This document shows positions 1 to 6,786 of a stretch of 36,026 bases of DNA, piece after piece. The notes beneath the pieces were generated by a model. The model was given only the letters and a program-made list of their open reading frames with translations, was not told the DNA's origin and ran no database searches. Origin of the DNA: Deltaproteobacteria bacterium (GTDB lineage Bacteria > Desulfobacterota > Binatia > Bin18); the NCBI GenBank assembly GCA_009692435.1, contig SHZE01000013.1, positions 1 to 36,026 of the forward strand. The letters are read 5' to 3'. Position 1 is the stretch's first letter. Every line of letters starts with the position of its first letter. A program made the translations under genes and the position numbers.

Positions 1-125
1 TACCGAGTCACTTGATCGGGGCTGACTTCTCCTTCCAGGAGTTCGCTCAGCCCCGTTGCCGTGGTGGCCCCAAAGGACGCCACCAAGTAATCCGAATATA
101 AATCCCCTATCGCGTGGGCTTTCAT
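1..125 (-). mobile_element. Transposase N-terminal fragment, truncated by window edge
   Basis: Minus-strand ATG at 125 reads MKAHAIGDLYSDYLVASFGATTATGLSELLEGEVSPDQVTR and runs off the window. The DLYSDYL..SFG.TTATGLS.LL.G..S.DQ.TR pattern resembles N-termini of DDE transposases. Confidence 0.55.
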
Positions 126-484
126 GTCGCTGATTCTACACCTTTTTTGTACCGGGCGCGTAAGGTGAGTTCCTAGAATCTCGATTTCCTGAGGGACGTT
201 TCTTAAGAGTCTAAGCAAGAGACGGACCAAATGATGGGTGTGTCTCTTGTCGTTCCCTTTGTGAATGGTGGGACTCTGTAAATTTACCAAGAGAGACAGG
301 TTTCGCACTTTGGAGAAGCTATAGACCGTGGAAGTGGAGATAAGGTTGCAGGAGGGAGAGACCTTAGCTAGCGTCAATCCAGGCGGTGAGTAGTGCCGAA
401 ATATGGCATCGAGAGAGCATAATGACAATCAGTGGGATATTTGAGGGTGGGCAACTGTGTGAGTTGTTGCGAAAGAATCAAGGA

Positions 485-539
485 CCAGAAGCAGACGAGA
501 GGGGCAGTCCGTCGTAATGTCCCTCTCGTCTGCTTCTGG
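485..539. repeat. Perfect 19-bp inverted repeat, 17-nt loop
   Basis: ccagaagcagacgagaggg (485-503) and ccctctcgtctgcttctgg (521-539). Confidence 0.9.
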
Positions 540-542
540 AAC

Positions 543-581
543 AAAAAAAGGGCGCTGCTCTCTGAGCAGCGCCCTTTTTTT
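543..581 (-). terminator. Bidirectional intrinsic terminator downstream of pilA
   Basis: 11-bp stem gggcgctgctc/gagcagcgccc with A-run on the left and T-run on the right, just after the pilA stop. Confidence 0.9.
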
Positions 582-600
582 GACTATAAGGTCCTAACTC

Positions 601-957
601 TTACCAGCTGTACGTGCCAGCCGTTTGATTATAAGTGTAGAGAACCTTTGGACATCCGGCTGTGCTAGCTCCGGTAACGGTGCCACCGCCACCAGCTATC
701 ATGTTGGAGACAATCGTGTTTTGATTGGTGCCGTGGGTAGTTGCGACTAAAGTCGTGTTATCATACGCTTGCGTGGTAGAGAAAACCCCTTCTTGAGCAG
801 TCACAGTGTTTTTCACATCCGCCTCAACGCTGGCGCAGAATGCATTCGCACGATACGCAGCGAACTGCGGGATGGCGATTGCGGCCAGGATACCGATGAT
901 AGCGACCACGACTAACAGTTCGATCAGTGTAAAACCTTTTTGATTCTTCAGGACCAT
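601..957 (-). CDS. pilA: Type IV pilin (type IVa major pilin-like)
   Basis: Prepilin motif MVLKNQKG/FTLIELLVVVAIIGILAAIAIPQF; RBS aggaggt upstream. Confidence 0.93.
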   Translation of the reverse strand: MVLKNQKGFTLIELLVVVAIIGILAAIAIPQFAAYRANAFCASVEADVKNTVTAQEGVFSTTQAYDNTTLVATTHGTNQNTIVSNMIAGGGGTVTGASTAGCPKVLYTYNQTAGTYSW

Positions 958-1122
958 GATAAATACCTCCTCTGGTAATTATGATTGTCGTTAGGTTGTT
1001 CGGTTCCAAGTTGCGAATTCACCGCTTGCTCTTGCCGTCTTTTTACTCTCTTTGATTAGGTGGATTTTCTTTTCCCTCCTCCTGTGCTCTTTACTTTCTT
1101 ACGTTTCTTGAATGATTGTTTA

Positions 1123-1138
1123 AGCAACCGCCGTGCTA
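1123..1138 (-). promoter_or_regulatory. Sigma54-type -24/-12 promoter upstream of pilA
   Basis: Minus strand TAGCACGGCGGTTGCT versus consensus TGGCAC-N5-TTGCW, one mismatch; about 165 nt upstream of the pilA ATG. Confidence 0.75.
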
Positions 1139-1437
1139 GATTCAGTGAAAATGAATATTCGACGAGGATACGGATATAATCGTAGAATTTTCAGTAACTT
1201 AATACTTTTTGCGGAAAACGTTTCGGATCAGATCAAGGCACGAGAACTGGGGAAATGACGTATTATGTCGTTGGTCGTTAAAATTTTGACGATAATGGTT
1301 GTGCTAAACAAAGGTAACTGATCAGCCGCAGAGCGGTGACTGAGGATAGACTGGCCTTTCAAGGCCGGTTAAGCGGAACCGCCACACCCACCACGTCGCG
1401 CCGCAACGCGGTGAATCGTGCGCGATCGGGATGCAGA

Positions 1438-1524
1438 CGTAGGCTGGCAATGAGCGCAGCGAATTCCAGCCTAGGGGGCTGTGCACACCACGCTGGGATT
1501 CCCGTTGGTCATCCCCAGCCTACG
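1438..1524. repeat. Pair of inverted REP-like elements
   Basis: cgtaggctggcaatgagcgcagcgaattccagcctag (1438-1474) and cgctgggattcccgttggtcatccccagcctacg (1491-1524) are related in opposite orientation; perfect 11-bp acgtaggctgg/ccagcctacgt. Confidence 0.6.
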
Positions 1525-1630
1525 TTGCTGGCTACGGGACGAAAAAGACTGAGCAGTTATGCTCATAGACTCTTAGCGCCGGGCCAAGTCCAGCGGGGGC
1601 AGAACCTCTGACGGTATAGCTGCCATGGTG

Positions 1631-1762
1631 AGCGTTCAGCTATCAGCTTTCAGGCGTCAGCCAGAGAGGGAAACACAGAAGATTTTGCCCACCTTTTGAC
1701 ACGAGGCAGAGCCTCGGAAGACGTTTCTTCCTGTTTTTGCTGAAAGCTGACGGCTGAACGCT
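1631..1762. repeat. Heptamer-periodic inverted repeat (AGCNNTC units)
   Basis: agcgttc agctatc agctttc aggcgtc agccaga (1631-1665); opposite arm gctgaaagctgacggctgaacgct (1739-1762). Confidence 0.75.
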
Positions 1763-1767
1763 TACGA

Positions 1768-2037
1768 TCATCCTTCCAGTGCCTTCATACGCTCAAGGTC
1801 TTCGCGTTCGCGTTCCTCATCCAACTTGGCGGCGAGGTCGCGACTCGGCACTACCTCGGAGCCCATTCCGCACAGCCGACGCGCCAGCTCGCCGCGATTA
1901 GGAATAACCTTGACTGCAATTTCGTCCTTTCCCTCCACAGGCTGCCAGTCGAGCTTATAGCCCGGTTTGATGCCGAGCTTCCGCGCTACCTCGGCTGGTA
2001 TGGTGACCATGTTTTTCTGGGTAACAGTTGTAATCAT
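1768..2037 (-). CDS. AbrB/MazE/SpoVT-type DNA-binding protein (antitoxin-like)
   Basis: MITTVTQKNMVTIPAEVARKLGIKPGYKLDW is a swapped-hairpin AbrB N-terminus. Confidence 0.8.
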   Translation of the reverse strand: MITTVTQKNMVTIPAEVARKLGIKPGYKLDWQPVEGKDEIAVKVIPNRGELARRLCGMGSEVVPSRDLAAKLDEEREREDLERMKALEG

Positions 2038-2141
2038 AGAAACAAAATAGTCGTGGGGAAGTGATCGAGCAAGGTAATGCCAGGATGTTTGCCTCTATTC
2101 ACCCAAACGAACACCGCTATAAGCAGGTCTTGGAGCGTAGA

Positions 2142-4148
2142 TCAGGAGAGATGATATTTTTGCAAACGATGCCGGAGGGAGCGATAGTTGATGCCGAGGA
2201 ACTCTGCCGCTTTCTTCTGAACGCCGCCAGCTTTTTCCAAGGCAGCTTGCAGGATGTGTTGTTCGTATTCTTCTAGTTCCGCATCAAGACTGACGCCCTT
2301 GCCGAAGAAGTCGGACTGATGGCCGTTGCCGTTTTGTGTCACTCTTGTCGAAACAGTAACACTAGGACCATGTTGAGAGCGGTTTTGGAGGGAAGCGGGA
2401 AAGTCTTCGCAGTGAATCGTATCCTCTTCCGTCATCGTGACTGCATGCTGAATAAGATTCTCCAACTCCCGGATATTGCCTGGATAGGCATGTTCAAGCA
2501 GCGTCTTCATTGCTTGCGGGGACACATGTTTCACGGTTTTTCCATTGGCAGCCGAGAACTGGGCGAGGAAGTGATGAATGAGCAATGGTAGATCACCTGT
2601 CCGATCTCGCAGTGGTGGCAGCGGGATGGTGATGACATTGAGGCGATAGAACAGGTCCTCGCGAAACCGTCCAGCCGCGATCTCAGCTTCGAGATTGCGG
2701 TTGGTTGCCGCCACCACACGGACATCAACGTGTATGCCCTTGTTGCTGCCGACGGGAGTTACTTCTCTTTCTTGTAGGACGCGGAGGAGTTTGACTTGGA
2801 GCGCAAGTGGAAGTTCGCCGATTTCGTCGAGAAAAATCGTGCCGCTGTCGGCTTCGCGAAACAGTCCTGGCCGATTATTGATCGCTCCAGTAAAGGCGCC
2901 TTTGACGTGTCCGAAGAGTTCGCTTTCTATCAACGATTCAGGGATGGCTCCGCAGTTCACTGGGACGAAGGGCCGACCTGCACGAAGACTTTTGTCATGA
3001 ATCGCGCAGGCGACGAGTTCTTTCCCTGTCCCGCTCTCACCGCTAATCAAGATCGTACTGGTACTATCTGCCACTTTTGCGACGAGTTGATAGACGGTAT
3101 TCATCGCCTCGCTACGTCCGATTAGTCCAGCGAAACTCTCCATCTGTTCCGTGCTGTGAGACCCGATCCGCTCAAGTTCTTGGGTCTCTTTGAGTCCACG
3201 CTCAAGGGCTTTTATACCGGTCACGTCTTGCACGCTGTACAATGCCCCAATCTGGTTGCCGTAGGTGTCCGTCAGGGGGGACTGTGTCAGCCGCAGAACT
3301 TGCTCAGAGGTGTTTCCGTTGTTTCTGAATGCAAACTCAACCGGTCCATTGATCAGTGATTGGCTCGATAACTGGGGGAAAAGCTCGTGAAGCGTTTTGC
3401 CGGTGAATTCATTTGAGCGGATGCTCAGGATCTCCGCTATAGGGAGGTTTGCATACTCAACCGTGCCTTCGGCACTTATGATGAGGAGACCACTCTCTAG
3501 GTTCTGAATAACCCCCTGATAGAGCGAGGAGAGGTGCCCGAACGCCAGATTACGCTCTGCAAGCAGCGTTTCCACCTGAAAAAGGCGTTGCGTGAGATAG
3601 CTCCCCAGGAACGCAATAGCATAAAACGACAGAAAATTGGCGGCAAGGCGGATTGTGAACTCAAGACCTGGTGCTGGACTGGCGAACAAGAACGTTGGAG
3701 AGCCGTAGCCTGAATAGGGCAGTACTCCATAGTACAACAGATCGACAGTTCCACCGTAGGTCAGGGTTGCTAAGGACGCAGCAATGAGTGCACCGCGGCG
3801 GAAAAGGAGGAATGCGGCGTTGAGAATGGCGAAGTGATAGAGAAAAAGAAAAGGACTCTCAATACCGCCAGTCAGAATGATAGTCCCGGTTATGAAGAGG
3901 ATATCGAAGACCACTTGCGTGTATGAAAACACGGCAAGGTTCTGTACTCGTGTCAGCAGTAATCCCGAGACGAGTGAGACAAGATAGAGAAACCCAATGG
4001 ATCCAAAGAGCAACTTCTCTGGTGAAGAACGAACACCCGCATGGGAGTACGAGAGGAAAACGACACCAAGCAGGCACGACGTGATTCCTAACCGCAGCAG
4101 AAGAAACCACGTCAAGCGTTGGCGTAGGGCGATTTGGGAATCATTCAT
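2142..4148 (-). CDS. Membrane-anchored PAS / sigma54-interaction AAA+ / Fis-HTH regulator (PilS sensor-PilR effector chimera)
   Basis: N-terminal multi-TM PilS-like region, PAS-like region, Walker A GESGTGKE, GAFTGA loop, C-terminal Fis HTH KAAEFLGINYRSLRHRLQK. No HisKA/HATPase and no receiver domain. Confidence 0.9.
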   Translation of the reverse strand: MNDSQIALRQRLTWFLLLRLGITSCLLGVVFLSYSHAGVRSSPEKLLFGSIGFLYLVSLVSGLLLTRVQNLAVFSYTQVVFDILFITGTIILTGGIESPFLFLYHFAILNAAFLLFRRGALIAASLATLTYGGTVDLLYYGVLPYSGYGSPTFLFASPAPGLEFTIRLAANFLSFYAIAFLGSYLTQRLFQVETLLAERNLAFGHLSSLYQGVIQNLESGLLIISAEGTVEYANLPIAEILSIRSNEFTGKTLHELFPQLSSQSLINGPVEFAFRNNGNTSEQVLRLTQSPLTDTYGNQIGALYSVQDVTGIKALERGLKETQELERIGSHSTEQMESFAGLIGRSEAMNTVYQLVAKVADSTSTILISGESGTGKELVACAIHDKSLRAGRPFVPVNCGAIPESLIESELFGHVKGAFTGAINNRPGLFREADSGTIFLDEIGELPLALQVKLLRVLQEREVTPVGSNKGIHVDVRVVAATNRNLEAEIAAGRFREDLFYRLNVITIPLPPLRDRTGDLPLLIHHFLAQFSAANGKTVKHVSPQAMKTLLEHAYPGNIRELENLIQHAVTMTEEDTIHCEDFPASLQNRSQHGPSVTVSTRVTQNGNGHQSDFFGKGVSLDAELEEYEQHILQAALEKAGGVQKKAAEFLGINYRSLRHRLQKYHLS

Positions 4149-4171
4149 AAGAAAAGGCGCCTTTGTCGCAG

Positions 4172-4259
4172 CGTCATTCCCGCGAAAGCGGGAATCCAGG
4201 TGGGATAACTCGGGTCTTCTGCTTGAGATTCCTGGATGCCCGCCTACGCGGGCATGACG
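4172..4259. repeat. Inverted pair of REP-like elements
   Basis: cgtcattcccgcgaaagcgggaatccagg (4172-4200) versus cctggatgcccgcctacgcgggcatgacg (4231-4259). Confidence 0.8.
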
Positions 4260-4332
4260 AACTGTAACCCCTCAAAACTAAATCGGACCACAGAACATTC
4301 GTACACTTCGTCACATGCTCTGCCCTGTCTCC

Positions 4333-4435
4333 GCCCGACGATGAATCATCGGGCTCACTGTACGAAGCCTGGTAAACCAAGCTCTGAGGGGACTTCAGTC
4401 CCCTTTGTTACTTGAGCCCGGTGCTTGAGCCGGGC
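4333..4435. repeat. Three tandem short hairpins
   Basis: gcccgacgatgaatcatcgggc, aggggacttcagtcccctt and gcccggtgcttgagccgggc, all between pilC and the regulator. Confidence 0.7.
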
Positions 4436-4465
4436 GACGACTGTACCAATCTCGTATAGTTCGAT

Positions 4466-5695
4466 TTAGTTCAGCACGTCTCCCAATTGGAAGATCGGCA
4501 TATACATTGCCACGACTAAACCGCCAATGACGACACCAAGGAAGACAATCACCAACGGTTCCATGAGTGCCGTGAGGTTCGAGACAGCACTATCAACTTC
4601 ATCGTCGTAGAAATCGGCGATTTTGTTCAACATGGAGTCGAGCGCGCCGGTTGTCTCACCGACGTTAATCATTTGGCATACCATCGGCGGGAACACGTGA
4701 CTTTCAGTCAGAGGCTCGGTCAAAGTTCTTCCCTCACTAATACTCTGTCGAGCATCCAAAATGACTTTTTCAACTACTTTGTTTCCCGCTGTTTTCCCGG
4801 TGATGTAGAGCGAGTCGAGTATCGGGACGCCAGAAGAAATAAGCGTACTGAGCGTACGCGTAAACCGCGCTACTGCGGCTTTGCGAAAAAGGTCGCCAAA
4901 AATCGGGAGTTTCAACAAGAACCCATCAATCGCATATCTGCCTTTTTCTGTGCGATACCACATACGGATAGCAAAAAAGACTGCCACCCAAAGAGCGACG
5001 ATATATTTGAAATAGGCAACCGTAACGTAGCTCAGGTTCATAGCAATTTGTGTTGGCAGCGGGAGCGCTTTACCAAAGCTACCGAACATATCTGCAAAGG
5101 TTGGGATGACGAAAATCAACAAAATGGTGGTGACGATGATCGCGACTGACACGATGCTGACCGGATAGATCATAGCTCCTTTAATTTTCGACTTGAGTTT
5201 CATTGCCTTTTCCATGTAGCCGGAAAGGCGGGCCAAAATCGTGTCGAGAATACCGCCAATTTCACCAGCATCGACCATGTTGGTGTAGAGGTCATCAAAC
5301 TGCTTGGGATGTTTACGCAGCGCGTCGCCAAAAGTGGTGCCGCCTTCAACATCCTGTTTAATCTGCTTGATGGCTTTGCTAAAGGTCTTATTTTCGGCCT
5401 GTTGGGAGAGAATTTCGAGTGACTGCACGATCGGTAACCCGGAATCAATCATCGTCGTCAGTTGCCGTGTGAAGATCACAATGTCTTTTGAGGTAATTTT
5501 TTCCCCGAACCCAGGAATCTTGAGTTCTTGATCGAACCTGCCCTTTGCACGAACCTTGTTCGCCTTCGGACGGATACGTTGGGAGCGCAAACGAGAGATC
5601 ACCGCATCCCGATTTTCCGCTTCCATTTCTCCCTGAAGTGTTTCTCCACGCGGGCCAGTACCTTGCCAAATAAAAATTGCCATAATGCACCCCAA
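4466..5695 (-). CDS. pilC: Type IV pilus inner-membrane platform protein PilC
   Basis: Full-length T2SF family protein: KDIVIFTRQLTTMIDSGLPIVQSLEIL, RTLSTLISSGVPILDSL, GVVIGGLVVAMYMPIFQLGDVL. Confidence 0.95.
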   Translation of the reverse strand: MGCIMAIFIWQGTGPRGETLQGEMEAENRDAVISRLRSQRIRPKANKVRAKGRFDQELKIPGFGEKITSKDIVIFTRQLTTMIDSGLPIVQSLEILSQQAENKTFSKAIKQIKQDVEGGTTFGDALRKHPKQFDDLYTNMVDAGEIGGILDTILARLSGYMEKAMKLKSKIKGAMIYPVSIVSVAIIVTTILLIFVIPTFADMFGSFGKALPLPTQIAMNLSYVTVAYFKYIVALWVAVFFAIRMWYRTEKGRYAIDGFLLKLPIFGDLFRKAAVARFTRTLSTLISSGVPILDSLYITGKTAGNKVVEKVILDARQSISEGRTLTEPLTESHVFPPMVCQMINVGETTGALDSMLNKIADFYDDEVDSAVSNLTALMEPLVIVFLGVVIGGLVVAMYMPIFQLGDVLN

Positions 5696-5880
5696 AATGA
5701 GATAAGAATCGTAGTATTTACTTTATCGGCGAACTCTCAATTCTCTTAAATGTCATACCCGTACTCGTCCCTCTTACAAGGGAAACGGTGAGCTATGCAA
5801 GGGTTCGAGAGACAAAGGGCCACTCTTATCCTTAACCATCGGCAGCGGACGGGAAAAATTAAACGGCTGTGGTGTGAAGG

Positions 5881-6765
5881 TTACGCTGACCGCCGCAACG
5901 CTTGAGCGAGGGCTCGAGCCATTGCTGCTAACGGTGCGGGAGTATTCGTCCAGAGGGTGAACGCAAGCGCGCCTTGATGCAGTAACATACCTCGTCCGTC
6001 ATAAACGGGGCGACGGGTTTTCTTGGCAGGCTTGAGAAAAGAAGTGAGATCGGGCCGGTAAAGTAAATCGTAAAACACACATGTTCGAGACGTTGCTTCG
6101 TAGGCAAGCGGAAAAAATGACTCCCCGTGGAGCCCGACGGAAGTACTGTTGATGACCAGTGCGGCACTTCCCAGTAACTCCGGTTCACGCAGCGCTTCAA
6201 GCGAGAGTGCTTCTAAGCGTGTCTTTCCCACTGAACGATAAGTTCGGACCAGCGCCTGAGCATTGGCCCACGTGCGATTGACGATTGTCACTTGCTTACA
6301 CCCTGCGCGGGTAAGCGAGACCAACACCGCACGCGCTGAGCCCCCGGCCCCAATCAGAATGACTTCACGTCGGCGTGGAGAAAAACCCCGTTCCTGGAGA
6401 GAAGCAAGAAAACCACGTCCATCGGTATTGTCGCCGAACAGCTCCCCATTTCGATTCACGATCGTGTTCACGGCACCGCACAGTTCTGCCTCGGTGCTGA
6501 GCGCATCAAGGTGGCGTACCACTCGCTCTTTATGTGGGACGGTGACGTTCACCCCAACCAGATTGAGAGATCGAATGCTTCGCACGGCTCGCGCGAGTTC
6601 TTTGGGTAGCACGAGAAAGGGGACGTAGGCGTAGGGGAGATTGCACGCTCGAAAGGCGGCATTGTGCATCGCTGGGGAGCGTGTGTGCGCGATTGGGTCG
6701 CCGAAGATGCCGATGATGCGAGTTTGGCCGTCGATCATACGCGAAGTCGTTGGGAAATATCTCAC
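5881..6765 (-). CDS. aroE: Shikimate dehydrogenase
   Basis: IIGIFGDPIAHTRSPAMHNAAF, GVNVTVPHKE, GAVNTIVNRNGELFGDNTDGRGF, GAGGSARAV. Start may be the internal ATG at 6738. Confidence 0.95.
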   Translation of the reverse strand: MRYFPTTSRMIDGQTRIIGIFGDPIAHTRSPAMHNAAFRACNLPYAYVPFLVLPKELARAVRSIRSLNLVGVNVTVPHKERVVRHLDALSTEAELCGAVNTIVNRNGELFGDNTDGRGFLASLQERGFSPRRREVILIGAGGSARAVLVSLTRAGCKQVTIVNRTWANAQALVRTYRSVGKTRLEALSLEALREPELLGSAALVINSTSVGLHGESFFPLAYEATSRTCVFYDLLYRPDLTSFLKPAKKTRRPVYDGRGMLLHQGALAFTLWTNTPAPLAAMARALAQALRRSA

Positions 6766-6786
6766 GCGGAGACGCAGAGACGCGGA

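Noticed and set aside
1336-1611. 91-aa ORF
   Set aside because: Consists of REP-like repeat sequence and hairpins; no coding signature.
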